NCBI GenBank assembly: GCA_963920665.1
Contig: OY987263.1
Coordinates: forward strand, 40,335,218-40,399,217
DNA from: Straminergon stramineum
Taxonomy: Eukaryota; Streptophyta; Bryopsida; Hypnales; Calliergonaceae
Direction of reading: 5' to 3'
Length of the DNA stretch: 64,000 bases
In this document: positions 23,136 to 35,900 of the stretch, in pieces
Layout of the letters: every line of letters starts with the position of its first letter
Numbering within the stretch: the stretch's first letter is position 1
Translations under genes and position numbers: made by a program
Notes under the pieces: model-generated
Seen by the model: the letters and a program-made list of their open reading frames with translations, nothing else
Databases searched by the model: none
Told to the model about the DNA's origin: nothing

Positions 23136-23702
23136 GAACCAAACCCTCCGATCCCTCCGCGCACCTCAGAGCTCACAATCAAGCTCAAAACAAGCGCGAT
23201 CAAAACCCAAAACTTCAGAATCCTGAAGCCGCTTACGCTGCACCGAAACCAGCGTTCGGTAACAATTTGCATCTAAATTTTCAGCGGTGGTGAAGGGCCA
23301 GCGGTGACCGGCGGACAGATCAGTGGAGAGTTACGTTCAAGTACATTCTAACCAGCCATTCAGCTGCGGCCACGAAGGAGGTGGACGGAGAACGAACGAA
23401 TGAAAAAGGACACGTAGGGACGAATTTGGGGGGATGATGGATGGATGAGGTGACGTATTTCGTTCACTGGGACATCTGTTACCCACTTACCATTATTAAG
23501 TAGTTAGTAGTTAGTAGGGTGGGGGCCCTTGACCAAATTCTTAGCATCTCGTGGAGACTTGTCCGAGTGCTTTGCATCTTGCATGGTTCGAAAAGAACAG
23601 TGGGAGGCTTCTTTAAGTTAATTGCACTGCCTGTTGAGTGGGGCACATGCGCATGTACTCTATAATAAGTAATACATACTCTGAGATGCGCTCACAACCA
23701 GA

Positions 23703-23709
23703 CACGTGG
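23703..23709. promoter_or_regulatory. G-box/ABRE-like CACGTGG
   Basis: CACGTGG core about 560 bp upstream of the mapped RTE1 leader exon. This motif binds bZIP/bHLH factors in plants. A single 7-mer is weak evidence on its own. Confidence 0.25.
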
Positions 23710-24787
23710 AAGTAAGTTAGATATTTTCTTTTTACCAAGGGGTGAGTATGCATGGAAGGGGGATGAACGGAATGGGTCCCTGCAACAAGTTGTTTTCATG
23801 TGCCGCCGTGAGTGGTTCTTCAAGTTCTCGACGTCTGTTTGGTCAGGGCTGGATGCCGTTCTGGCTGTCTGGCGCACTTCCGGGCTGCCCGAAATCCATC
23901 TGCCCCGGGGCACTCAGAGTTTCTTCGAGGTTGCCAAGCTCGATGTCGGCTCAACTTTGGTTCGTGATCAGGAGCCACAGAAAGTCTAAACGCGCTCTTC
24001 ATCCCGGCCTTTTAGCTTGCTCATATGTGCTGATCTCTCTTCGCTTCGCTTGCTGTCTGTCTCAAAGCTTACTGATCTTGAGATTGAGAGAGTACAGACT
24101 TCAAGTTTGTAGGAAGAGTAAGAACTGAAGGAGATGGGAATGAGGCGTGGCCCATGCGCGCAAGTTTTTAGCTAGCCCCTTGATGTAATGTTTAACATTA
24201 TGAGCTTAGTGAGTTCATCTTGACTATTTATCGGACTGTCAACAGTGAAGGAAGCAACTCCCCGACTGGCACCTGAGCTTACTTGATTGCCGAAAGTCAA
24301 TTCCCATCAGAAGAACTGAAGTGTAGCAGGAACTTAATATATAAAAGTCTAAGTCTTAAATCCTTGCAAGATATGCTGGATGAATGAGGACAATTGCTTC
24401 ACGAATGGGGGCTTGTTCAGTACCAAAAACTCATGTTGCAAGCTCAGTCTGGAGCTCTGTTTATCAGCAGCCTTGTTGTTGTGACTACAACCATAGTAGG
24501 ACTTGGCCTACTACTTAGCTTTATATTGAAGACCACAAAACCTTGTGACACATTTCACGGGCCATAAGTATAACAATAAATTTGAAACTTAGATGTGTTC
24601 AAGCAGTGGTACAGGTTTTGCAAGACTTTCATCCAGCTAGATCCAGGTTTCAATATGTCTGACTTGCGCCAAATAATCCAATCTTGGTTTCTCCTTCCGT
24701 TGTCTTCTGGAGAGATTCCAGGCCGTTCAATTGTTGCAGCAGAACAGGTTGCCAGCTCCTTACGGGTGCCCCTCAATCTGCTAAAAT

Positions 24788-25048
24788 CTAGTCCACTCTT
24801 CTCCACTTGATTCTATATGACAGTACATTTCTACAGAAGAGGCAAACTTGATGTTTGAGATTAACAACGGCAGAACAAGAAGGCAATGTAACCCCGGCCC
24901 AAGAGTAATCCGCAAGAAGGTGAGGAGGAGCACGAATGTCCACGAATGGGAGGGGCGGGAAGAAGTGCAAAGATCTGAATAAACGGCTCGTCGCGGCTCC
25001 AGGAAGAGGAAGAGGAAGAGGAAGATGAAAGCGCAGGGGCAGACTCAT
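24788..25048 (-). CDS. possible first exon of an unrecognised protein
   Basis: Open from ATG 25048 for 86 codons. The N terminus begins MSLPLRFHLPLPLPLP and is rich in Leu, Pro, Ser and Arg with few acidic residues, a composition seen in organelle transit peptides. Part of the Leu-Pro run is simply the translation of the GAGGAA microsatellite at 25003-25026. No homology recognised and no clear donor. It may well be noncoding. Confidence 0.15.
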   Translation of the reverse strand: MSLPLRFHLPLPLPLPGAATSRLFRSLHFFPPLPFVDIRAPPHLLADYSWAGVTLPSCSAVVNLKHQVCLFCRNVLSYRIKWRRVD

Positions 25049-25090
25049 CAAATTTGAGTTTTCAGCACAGATTTACTTTGGGCAGTCTAG

Positions 25091-28000
25091 ATGAGCGCGA
25101 AGCTAGGGCCATTTAAGGCCCCGGAAGGACGCGGCCCTCTTGACCAAGGTAGTCACCAAAATTCTCCAATTATTGGACAATTAGGTGCATTCTCTTTTTC
25201 TACAGTCAACAGTGAAGTCATCCATTGGACCATTCTTGTCCGCATCATCCGTTCATTCTTACAGGAATAAGAACCACTCAATACACATGCAAGCAAGTTG
25301 CAGGGACCCATTCATTCCCCTTCCATCCAATGTGGGGCAATGAGGAGGTCAATTCACCCTGGGTGTAGTTACACCCATCCTACAAAGTGAGACATGCAGG
25401 GAAAATTTTGTGTCCAAAAGGGTAATGGTAAAAAAAATAAAAATTATTTTGTGTTATGTTAATTCTATGATCTTTTCGTATTCTTGCTAATGTGGGGTCT
25501 CTAATTGCAAGTATGAATTAAAAATTTGCAAATTTTAACATGTGTAGCAAATAAAAAAAATTCCTACATTTTTCCCCAAGGATAAATTCACCTTAAATGG
25601 TCAATGTTGTACATGCTAGGATTTATGAGTGCAAAGAGAATATTTTGAAAGACGCAAAGCACTTATTCTTTGAGTTAAGTTTTATGAGAGTAAGATATTT
25701 TAGCAATGATGCTAGCATGTGAACATGGAAATGTGAGCATGTAAGCTTTGAGCATATGTATAAGTAGCCACATCCTACAACCATTGAAGTTTTTTATAAT
25801 GTGAACACCTATAATATAGGTAATTATAACATAGGTATCTATAATTTTGGATGGTTTTCATAATATAGACATCTATAATATAGATATATAGTCTTCTAAG
25901 CTTATGTGTTCATATCCTAGGCTCACATAATGCACCCCTCACAATGTCACCATCAAGTATTAAATTCAAGCAATTTTGACCTCTTTTCTTATCAAATATG
26001 TTAATGTCTTAAGACTTGAAGAAGATGGATTTAACTCCTATAGAACTAGTTTTGAAGTGATATCATTTTTATCTTGTTTGTTTTTTTGGAGCAAATTTTA
26101 TGTTACTCAAATGAAATAGTCAACTTCAAGTGGGGAAGAAGGGGGGGATTTTTAATTTAAAAATTTATTTTTTGTTGGATACATTTCTGTCAACGCAAAA
26201 AGCTTTTATTCATTCCATTTGAATTAGGAGTGTAAGTGATGTAAAGAATCTTGTTCTATAAGTAATGAGAAGATCTTTTGGGACAAAGATATATAGAGGA
26301 TTTATATTTTAACTTAATTTTTATAATTTTTTAAAACAAAAAGTTTCATAGAGCTTAGATTACTTGCTAAAATATTTTGATTTTTAGAATTGACATGTTT
26401 CAATTCCATCTTAGAGTTATTCAAGATTTAATTTTTCCTTCATTCTCATGTCTACTTCTACTTAACACTTTCTAAATAATGAAAAACAAACTGAATATTT
26501 GTTTTTAGATTTCAACTCAATTTAACTCTATAAAGTGTTAAACCTCAAAACTTTGTAGTGCAAATATTTTAAGTTATGAAGATTCAAAGTCTAAATAACT
26601 AAAATAGCAAGGTTCTCCCAAATAATTATTTTCACTTTAAACACTAACAACATCCCTTAGTTTAAATATTTAAATTATATTTTGCACATTCCCATACAAG
26701 TCTAAAGCAAGATTTCACAATTGGATATGTAAAAATTGAAAAAAAAAACCCTCTATCTTCACTCTTTCTAATAGAAATGATAGTTTCAGGGTTCTTTTGG
26801 ATAAACATAGCAATAAAAATTTAGGGGTTATGAATATATAAAATATTTATCAATATCAATATGTAAGTTTTGCAATTCATGTGAGAGTAGAAAACACAAA
26901 CCATACAAAAAACAATTTTAAATACAACAACCCTTCCTAGATGGCACACCACTTATCCAACATACTTCTTCCAAGTGTATGGACTTTATGAAATTAGACA
27001 TTTTATTTGCAAAATATGGTATTTTGTCATTTTTTTGGTTTGTAATAGAAAAAATGAATTGAAATCTAGAGTTTCTAAAAAAACTCATATTGTTACCATA
27101 GCTTTAGGTCACCTTTGGCATATTTTGGTCAAATAATTATTTTAAATTGAAAGGGCTAGCTTAACAATTTCAATTTTTTTATATATAAGTTATTTGACAA
27201 TTATTAAACATCTTTTCTTAACTTTTGGCAAACCTTCAAATAATTTAAAAGTTGAATGATTTTTTTCATTTTACAGGAAAGTGATAGTCATGGTGTTCAA
27301 CAAAATCATTACTTTTCATAGTGTTCTTACTTAGTTTGTTGTAAATCTAAAGGAATGAATTTAGATTCAATGTTATTTAGTGGACATTTCATAGGATCAA
27401 ATGCCAATACTACTTTTTCTCTTAGGATCCTTCAAACTCATGTACAATCGTAGATGCACCCAACCACTATTACCCTACATGTAGGGCAGATTTGACATAA
27501 ATTAAGTCATTTTTGTAAATTTTAAAAAAAAGTCACATGTCAACTTTTGAATGGTACAAGGTGACAAGCACCCCTAAGAATTTGATGTGGAAATTGAATT
27601 TTGGCACCTGAGTGCTAAATTGGACTTTTACATACAGTAATTACAGCATAACAAGCACTGTATTTATAGCTGAGGTGAGTCCACCTCCTCACTCATCCTC
27701 TTGAAGTCGTTCCATTGATGCATGTAAATAAAAACCTATTTTGCGCTCATTCATTTATCCTCCTACACCTAACTAACTACTTTGGGGCCTATGATTGCAA
27801 ATAAGAATTAAAAATTTCCAAATTTTATTATGGGTGGCAAATAAAAAATTTCAATTTTTCCTCAAGGATAAAATCAAGGATGAGCAAGAGGGTCCAAGGG
27901 TTTTTTGAGCAAAATTTTGCTAGAAAGCAATAAATTTTTTTCATAGGAAATTTAGTGAAATATTCTTGCTTTTCAATGGATGAAATCACTAGTTTGCTAT

Positions 28001-28207
28001 CAAATATTGGAACAGTATCAATCTATTTGGGATGAATGTTCATCATATTGGATGAATAAATGAAATTTCTTCCCTAGATTGCAAGTTTGATCCATTTCCA
28101 TGGATGTAAATACCTTCCTCCTTCAAATGATTATCACTTTCTATACTATCTAAAATAAATGAAAAAACACACACTAAGAGGGTCAGTTCACCCCATCCGT
28201 GTTTTGT
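25091..28207. other. AT-rich intergenic with decayed repeats
   Basis: The segment 25146-25240 (GTAGTCACCAAAA through AGTGAAGTCAT) matches 56643-56725, so it is a dispersed repeat. GGGTGTAGTTACACCC at 25360 is a perfect short palindrome. Direct TATAATATAG repeats fill 25800-25890. No gene recognised. Confidence 0.5.
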
Positions 28208-28434
28208 TAATATATAGGTAGAACCTCTTTCAGTGCACCCTCCCTTGGAATATAATATGCATTAAGAGAGTTTGTAGACAGTAGGTGGCCTATGCCCATG
28301 ATTCAAGATGAAAAGACATGTGGTGCATGATTCAAGATGAAATGACAAGTGGCCCTATGACTTCTCTAAATGCATAAACCTCTCTTAGTGCATAGTCCCA
28401 ACACCATGCACTAACGGAGGTTCTACCTATATTA
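28208..28434. mobile_element. nested-TIR MITE
   Basis: The outer inverted ends are TAATATATAGGTAGAACCTC (28208) and GAGGTTCTACCTATATTA (28434). Inside, a second inverted pair ATGCATTAAGAGAG / CTCTCTTAGTGCAT brackets a direct repeat CATGATTCAAGATGAAA. The outer and inner arms both contain AGTGCA/TGCACT, suggesting one arm motif was duplicated. Confidence 0.75.
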
Positions 28435-30292
28435 CAAAGTATTTAATAGTTTGGTTTTTATCATGATGACCTTGGCTTCCTTACCATCGTTCAAGAAGTT
28501 TTTTGAATTTTTCTAGCTATTTTCCTTCAATCCCCCCAAATAACCAGTTTATCAAGTACAGAGTCCAATTATTTTCTCTATTTTTCACTCAAAATTAAAA
28601 TCTTATAAATTTTTTCACTGGATTTTTGCCGATGTTCCTAAAATGCAACTGTTTTTTTTCCCAATTCCACCGGCTAACTTTGAACTAGCTTCTGGTTCTT
28701 CCCAGACATTGTTCCTTACCTGACAGAGTAACTTTACCTGTGCCGGAGTAAAAAATACCATGAAAAGTCCATAACCCTGCTGGATTCCTTCTTTGGAAAA
28801 AAATGCAAATCCCCAAGAAGATTTTGCTACGATAATAAACTGTAAGGGTACTGTATATTTTTATCACTTCTCACTTATGGATTTTAGGAATGTGGAATAA
28901 AATCTGTTCCATTGATTTTGCTCTATCCATAGGGAGAGAGATTAAATTGAAATTTAAGCATGAAATTTGGTGCACCGAGCAACCGAGGGTGGAGAATTGT
29001 TGGAAAATTTAAAAGTTTTGGAAAGTTATCTGCCGCCAGGCCACTTGTGGCCCGTGTTTTTTTACTTTGACCTTTGCACTGAAATTTCGTTTCATTTGTT
29101 TAAATTTTTTTTTGAAATTGGAAAGTTCAAAAGTTTGAGAAACTAATTGAAAAGGAGGCATGTGTTGAAAGCAATTGTGGCATGTGGGGGTCAATCATTT
29201 TAAATCTAGCATGCACTTCTTCTATCTAAGGTAAATGTACCCATTGTCAACTTCAACCGATATCCAATTTGTAGGGGGCACTATTTTCAACCAAGTTTGG
29301 ATTAAGTTTTTGATCAAAGCTTGCAATTATGGGGTGGGTGGGGGTGGTTCTCCTTTTTAAGGCTAAGACCAATAAGGTCATGACACATGTCCAAAACTAA
29401 GAGCAAGATAGTAGGAAGTAGTGAGCGAAAAGTTGTTCTTGAATGATTGGCATAGTAGAAGAGTCTATACATTGGCTATGGGTTTCAAGCACTTTTGGGC
29501 TCCTGAAATTCACAGCTATTTAAATTTCAGCAACAAAATTATGAAAAATGGAAATGCCCATATTTCATATCTTTCTACATGGGATAAATTTGTTGAGCCT
29601 AAAATTCTTCAAAATTTGCTTGAAAATCCCTTAAGTGATCAAGTATGGGTACATATACCTTATACTAATTTACTAAGATCTTTCCATTGGAATTTGGGAA
29701 TGACACATATTCCAATATTGTCTTGACCTTAGTTGTTTCTTCAACCCCTAAAGTAACTACACCTTATTTCATACAAATTAGCAATTCAACATGGTTCCGA
29801 TTGATATGTTGAAGAACTTTTTGTGGAGTCTTATTGGTAGTAGAGAAGGGATTCTAGATTTTCTTAGAATGCATTTTTTGGACACTATTTGAATAAACTA
29901 CAAATTTTCAAGGTGTTGAAAATAGGGTTTAGGATAACCAACTATAGATTTTCATGAATGGTGGAAGTACATTATAGGCACATTGCCATGTATTAGATAC
30001 TTTTAATCTTTGGGAATTATAATTGTTGATGTTAGGATTTAAGGTTTGGAGAGTCTTGAAAGCCAAATCCATACTACTAGTTGCATTATCTTTATCCAAG
30101 CATTGAGAATTTTGATTCTTTTATGTTGGTCAAGACAATTAGATTGAATGAAAATAATTTTCCAAAGTTACAATATTTATAAAATAATTAATCTAGTGTA
30201 GGTTGAAATATTATAGTATAGGACCAATTTCCACAAGAATAAAATTTTGTAGTGAAATCAATCTTGTGGATGATGCTAATTTCCTTCCCTCA
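28435..30292. other. AT-rich intergenic, no gene recognised
   Basis: Includes a segment at about 29840-29900 with TCTAGATTTTCTTAGAATGC, the inverse of repeats near 16280 and 7860. Nothing coding is supported. Confidence 0.45.
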
Positions 30293-31257
30293 TTAACCCC
30301 TCACCATCGAAGGAGACGAAAAGTGTCCTTGGGTCAAATTCAAAGTGCTATAACTTTTGCATCAGATGTCCAAATTCAATAAAACTTGTTGGAAATTTGT
30401 GCTCTCTTCTAGTTTGTGTGGTAAAATTTTCAGATCAATCCAAGATGTACTAAATTTTAGGAAGTTAGTCGAAGTTCACAATTTTAATTTGACTTCACCA
30501 AATTGCATTTGGTGGCTGCAACTTTGGGGGCTTGTATCTTCTTCATCCGAAGTTTATTTTCACTAAAATTTGTTGGGTTGTGTTTCCCTTGAGGTCTAGT
30601 TATTGTGGTAGAATTTTCATGCCAATCCAAGTTGTTTGGAATGTTTGTGAGCAATTCGAAGTTCAAAATCCCAACATTTTTGGATTACAATGAACTTTGG
30701 TAGCTTGTTTCTTCTTCACACAATGTCCGTCTCTAGTAATTTTTTTGGAAAAGTTGTGTATACTAGTCCAGTTTGAATGTCCAAAATTTCATATCAATTC
30801 CAAGAAGTTATGAGTGACTAAGAAGCATTTTAGTAGGAGGAGGTTCAATTTTTGATGTGTTTTTTGCAACTTTTCTTACTGTTTTTTGACATTTCAAAGT
30901 CATTTTGTAGACAAAATGTGTCAATTGAATGATATTTTTTTCCATCAATGTGTTTGTATGCTTATTTTGCATCACTTATTAGTTTTTAGTTTCTTCATTT
31001 GAGTATTTTTAGAAACTGAATTTCGCCTCCAAATGTGTTTTGGGGAAAATTTCAGCATCCTTTTTCAACACTAAAACATTATAATCTTTCAATCTACATG
31101 GTCAAATTACACCAAATTTGATGCACTCCATCTACAAGAAGTGCACTACAAGATCATACAGTTGAAATCTCTATACCTAAGTGAAATTTATATCTATAAC
31201 ACTTCAAAAGGAATGTTGTTTTTGAACTCGTTCAAGCCTTTGGTGGTGAGGAGTTAA
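30293..31257. mobile_element. TTAA-flanked element
   Basis: The left end is TTAACCCCTCACCATCGAAGG. The right end is CCTTTGGTGGTGAGGAGTTAA, its imperfect inverse. About 965 bp. The interior has ATAATCTTTCAATC then TGGTCAAA (31080-31105), the same block as in the elements at 36654 and 50763. No transposase frame. Confidence 0.65.
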
Positions 31258-31826
31258 CTTCTAAGCACTCCAACGTCCATTTTTGGGATGATGGACAGAT
31301 TGAAACTCGAGTTTCATCTTCCTAACTACTTGGATAAAAGTTATTCCAATTTGTGGAGATATGTTATCAAATTGTTGTTCTATCTAAGAGTTGGATTTGG
31401 TGTTATAAGAGTACATATTTTTCTAAAATTACAAATGTGCAAGTATGTCAAGTGGTCAAATTGCATTGACTATAGTTCAAAATTGGATTTATCAAAATGA
31501 AGCCATAGATTTTAAGAAACTTTTTTCAAAAAATCACCATGTGAAGAGAACCTCATCTCAAATCCATTCCAACAAATTTCACTCAAAATGATAATATTTT
31601 GCTTGTAATCAAGTTTTGAAGGAATTTTGGAATTTCTCTTTCAAAATTTATAAAAAAAGATTGGTGATAGCATTGGTGAATCTATCCATACGGATGGAAT
31701 CTATAAATTAAAATCTACAACTTTTATTTGTCTATCAATTCCAAAATATACTTCCAAATAGCACTTTATAATGATTTTTCTCAAATCATCAATTTTGGAG
31801 ATGAAATCTAGACGTCTAGGGGTTAA
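31254..31826. mobile_element. TTAA-flanked segment homologous to 4287-5340
   Basis: Colinear with the insertion at 4287-5340: AACGTCCATTTTT near 31270, AATTTGTGGAGATATGTTATC, ATTTTTCTAAAAT, CACCATGTGAAGAGAACCTC, and AATGATTTTTCTCAAATCATC before the end CTAGGGGTTAA. It abuts the preceding element and may share its TTAA. Shorter than its homologue, so internally deleted. Confidence 0.6.
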
Positions 31827-34800
31827 TAGGGCAAATTGATGTTTCACATATTAGATATTTTTTTTTGTACACACATTCAACAATTCATTTGAATGATATT
31901 TCTTTCACCAATTTGTTTGTATACTAGTTTTGAAGTACTTTATAGATTAAAGTGCTTTCATTTGAGTAGGTTTAGAAATTGAATTTCAATTCCAAACGTG
32001 TAGCTAGTAAATTTCAAATTCCTTTATCAACATTGAAACATTATAATCATGCAATGCATGTGGTCAAATGACTCCAAATTTGATTCAAGTCATCTACAAC
32101 AAGTACACTTTAAGATTTTACAATTGAGATTTCTATACCTTAGTGACATTTAGACCTACAATACTTCAAAAATAATGATGTTTTTAAACTCAAAAAGACC
32201 ATGAGCATTTGGTGATTAAATAAATATGAGGAAAAAATTGGTCATCTTAGTCATTTAGGGATTAAACATGGTCAAAATATTTTGTTCCGAATAAACTCAC
32301 GAGCAAATTCACAAATAAATTATAGGGAGAAGAGCTAAATTTTGGTTTATGATTTGAAGATTCCTACCAAAGTTGCATATAAGGTTGGAAGTTATAAAAC
32401 TATAGCTCCTTATTCTTCACTAAACTTTGTCTTATTTATCATTGTAGAAAATTTCTACTAATTTTGTACTACTTCTATCCCAAAATGATCTTCATGTTGG
32501 ACAAAATGTCCTAGATTAAGGTTTAAAATAATATTTTAAATACATGTTTTGCACTATGAGTAGAGTTTGGTGCACTCTTGGAGGACTAAAAAATTTGAGT
32601 TTCATAGTCCTTTTTAAAGTGCAGTTTTGGAATATTGAAAAGTGGATTTTGGGGGGCATTTTTAAAGAGCACCATTGGGCATTTAATTGTTGAGTTTGAG
32701 GTTGTCATTTTATGGGCATCTAGTATGGGCTCAAGACCATGTGTAGACCTTTATTTTGCCTTCTAAAACTTCATCTCCTTCAATTGGGCAATACTTGAAG
32801 AGATGCAAAAAACAATACACTCATTAGAGGGAAATTGAGGGCTTCAAGAGTCCATTTTAGGGTTGTTCCTTGTATTGTTCTCTGTGGTGCCAAAAATTGG
32901 GAACCAACCTACAATGGGCTGAATTTCTGAATTTGTATATAGTAAAAAATAAAAATAAAAATTTCCCCAAATTTTAAAAGAATACTAATAAATTTAAAAC
33001 TAAATTAAAAGAAACAATTAATAATAATAATATTTTCTAATATGGCAGTTCCCACAACTTGGGAACTCAAAATAACTTGCGTCTCTTCATGCCCTCAAAT
33101 TTCATCTAATGAACAATGTTGATTGACCCCTTCAATCATTTCATGTGCTTTTCCATTAATGATTGCATGGATGGAAGGGGACTACTGTTGAGAGTTGTTA
33201 TGTTGGTTCTACATAGCAATCAAAAGCACAATCTAACCAACTTACTATGTAACAAGTGCAATAGAAAGATTATTTTGGGATGGAAAATTAAAGCCAATAG
33301 AAAGATCATTATTAGACAAAAAATTATAGCCAATTAAAAGATCATTATAGGACAAAGGGAAGAAAAAAATTATAATTGTTATGATCATTTCTAATCAATA
33401 AGTAAAAATAAATTAAGAAATGTAATAAAAAATCCAATTTATAAGATTTTCTTTTGAGAAATAAAAGCAACCACAAAGAATTAGTATGAAATCAAAATTC
33501 AAGTAAATTTTTTGTTTTTTACACCCAAAACACCTTTAGAGATGACCTTTAAGTCAAAATATTGTTAGTAAGCAAAATTTAGATTTTATATAGTAAGATG
33601 GAAAAATCAAATTCTTGTGATATTGTGATTTTTAATTTTTTAATTTATATATTAAATTATACTCACTTATATAAAATAGAATATATATATAATGATAAAT
33701 TGGAATTTTGACCAAAAATGAAGGTTAGAATGAGAAACAAAACTTTATAATTGAAAATTGAAAATGTTTTTTTTGGTAATAAAATATGAATGAAATAAAT
33801 TCAATATTGTATTATATGGATTCTAATTCTATGGGACTTCCAATTGCAATAAATCATTGAATTTTTGGAAATTTTCAAAGTTTTGAGATGGAGTAGAAAG
33901 ATACTATGTAACTCATTAGTCTTTATTTTTCTTAATTTAAATCAATCCTAAACATGGTCTTTGAAAGTTGTAATCAAGTTTGAATAAGAAGCATCGAATT
34001 TAGGGGTGCAAGAATCTTTAGGGATTAAAGATGATGAAATCACTAGAACATTGAATTTTCTAACTAAACTTGTTACATATTATCAATGAAGTAACTCTTG
34101 CATTTTACTTTAAAAAATCTTAACAAATATTTGATTTGAAAACATTAAATTTTCAACAATATGCAACTTTCAACCTCTAAGAGAATCATTGGTACTTCAA
34201 ATTTCTAAAATTGTGAAGTTGGATTAGGTGAGTTAACCATTAAGAGAGTTTTATGTAGAAATTATAGGTTTAAGAAGTTTTTTAATGGCCCTCTAATTGA
34301 AGCTCATCTTATATTTCTATTCCTCATTTTCCAATTTATATACATTTTGAGAATCTTAATGAATATTTCTAAATTATAAAATAAAATTTAGAATAATAAT
34401 TTAATTTAATAATGGACTTTACAGAAAAATTGTAGAATTGTAATCCAGACATAATATCCATATAATTATGTGGATCTTGTACTATACTAACTACTACGCG
34501 TTAATGAAATTTCACACAAAAAATTCACAATTCCTTCTAAATTTAATTGAAGATTGAATATATGTAATTCTTATATGATTATTTTTGGTTTAAATTAAAA
34601 ACTTCCAATTAGCCTGATTTTTTCATTTATTTATTTTTATGTAAGTTCAGTCATTTTTAAGAATCATTTATGAATTGCAAAATTATTTTTAAATTGAAAC
34701 ATACTTGTGTCTATTGAACTATGAAATACGGAGTAGAATATTCAGAAAATAAATTTTTGTAGAATCATATTATGTACCTGTTAAAATTAAAACTAGTTAG

Positions 34801-34980
34801 AACTAATTTAAGAATTTATAAATAATTATATGGATGAATGAATCAAGAATATATATGTGGAATATTTGGTTGTTCAAAATTTAAAATGTATAGTCCTTCT
34901 GGGTTTAATTTAATTTTGAATACTCTAGTCATTAATTTTCAAAGACAATCCACTTTAATTTTCACTTTGAGAATTGTACT
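31827..34980. other. AT-rich intergenic, no gene recognised
   Basis: Very AT-rich, especially 33360-34900. Contains another ATAATC..CAATGCATGTGGTCAAAT block (32042-32070) of the TTAA family and a decayed Stowaway-like copy (32467-32645). No coding signal. Confidence 0.5.
32467..32645. mobile_element. Stowaway-like MITE, partial copy
   Basis: Starts TA then CTACTTCTATCCCAAAATGATC. It then follows, inverted, the interior of the copy at 40204-40781 (GATTAAGG, AGAGTTTGGTGCACTC, AAGTCCTTTT-like, GTTTTGGAATA). The right terminus is not recognisable. Confidence 0.6.
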
Positions 34981-35098
34981 TTACATATGGAATTCAATTC
35001 CATAATCCCCAAATACTCAAGCAAGTACAAGGCAGTGATGGATGTTTTGAATAGCACACTTCATCCAATTATTATTCATTCTGAAAACTTTCCGTCCA

Positions 35099-35248
35099 TT
35101 AGGGTTTGCGAATTTTGTCCATCTATTAGGGTTAGCGGAAACCCTAAAATTCCCAGACATAAATGGCAAGTTTTTCGATCGTGCGCGACAGTTCTCGCGA
35201 GCTGGACGTCGGGGTGTTGCAACCGTCAGCGTGTTTGCGCTTTGGGCC
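35099..35248 (+). promoter_or_regulatory. telo-box cluster plus site II motif
   Basis: Three telomere-type boxes in 50 bp: TTAGGGTTT (35099-35107), TTAGGGTTA (35126-35134) and AAACCCTAA (35139-35147), followed by TGGGCC (35243-35248). In Arabidopsis the telo box with site II (TGGGCC/T) marks promoters of ribosomal-protein, ribosome-biogenesis and snoRNA genes. It lies just upstream of the snoRNA-like pair and starts the GC-richer island. Confidence 0.6.
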
Positions 35249-35819
35249 GGAGCCACTCGTCAGCAGCCATGTAATCCTCTTTCAATTTGCGTCTCAATGC
35301 TTTTGTTTCGGGTCGCTCCTTTAGAAAAATGATACAGAGCCGCGGATTGAGTCCTTAGTCGTCTCTGGATGCCTTTGAATTTCGAAGGAGAGAGGGAGAT
35401 GTTCTGTCTCTCGTTTTTGTGTCCCTCGGTCCAGGTTCGGGTTTATTTTGATCATCGGATAAGAACTGTGTGAGGAGTGGATTAGGGAACATTTTCGTGG
35501 TGATGCTTTGTAGGGTTTGGATTTGCGACGGTTCTGTAAGCTTCGCCTTCTTACTGCCCACGAGTCAGCGGTCGGGTACCTGTGTTCGAGTGGTTTGTGG
35601 TTATGGTTTAGGGTTCAGTAACTAGCTTTGTTACTTAGAGATAAATTCTGTTTAATGGGCTTGACTGTGTTGGCAGGTAACCGTCCTGAGGGTCCGTCTT
35701 GTTCTCTTTCTGGAGCGCTGGCTTTCACGTGGATATGGTGTTCTGGCCTGCTTCGTGAAGCCATGATACTGCAATAGTATGTGGTTGGATAGGTTGAAGT
35801 GTAGGCCATTATTATTACA

Positions 35820-35900
35820 GCCAAGTGATGTGACCCACGAGGTCGACCATGATGCGGACAGATTGGCTTTGCCATATCTGATAAGCTGGTTGCTGATGGC
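35820..35900 (+). ncRNA. box C/D snoRNA-like element A
   Basis: Terminal stem GCCA (35820-35823) / TGGC (35897-35900). A C-box-like GTGATGT (35825-35831, 6/7 to RUGAUGA) follows the stem and a D box CTGA (35893-35896) directly precedes its 3' strand, the normal kink-turn layout. Inside are a hairpin GACC-CACGA-GGTC (35832-35844), a C'-like ATGATGC (35849-35855) and an extra CTGA (35878-35881); C' before D' is not the usual order. Shares a long invariant core with element B. The target is unknown. Confidence 0.5.

Larger units (their letters stand above)
23017..23142 (-). other. 5' noncoding exon of the RTE1-family gene
   Basis: Ends with a strong donor (CAA|GTAAGT, intron from 23016). The matching acceptor is TTTTCAG before 21801, leaving 42 nt of leader before the start codon. 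The intron is about 1.2 kb. The frame continuous with the main ORF has no ATG here, so the exon is untranslated except for two short uORFs. The true 5' end lies upstream of 23142 and is not known. Confidence 0.6.
23143..25090. other. upstream region of the RTE1-family gene, no firm gene
   Basis: GC content is higher than in the repeat deserts. A plus-strand frame (23748-24128) and minus-strand frames (24555-24806, 24788-25048) are open but have no recognisable domain. A GAGGAA microsatellite lies at 25003-25026. A short expressed gene may be present, but I cannot model it. Confidence 0.35.

Noticed and set aside
33600..34900. Possible scaffold-attachment or origin-like AT-rich zone
   Set aside because: Only base composition supports this; no specific motif distinguishes it from other AT-rich stretches.
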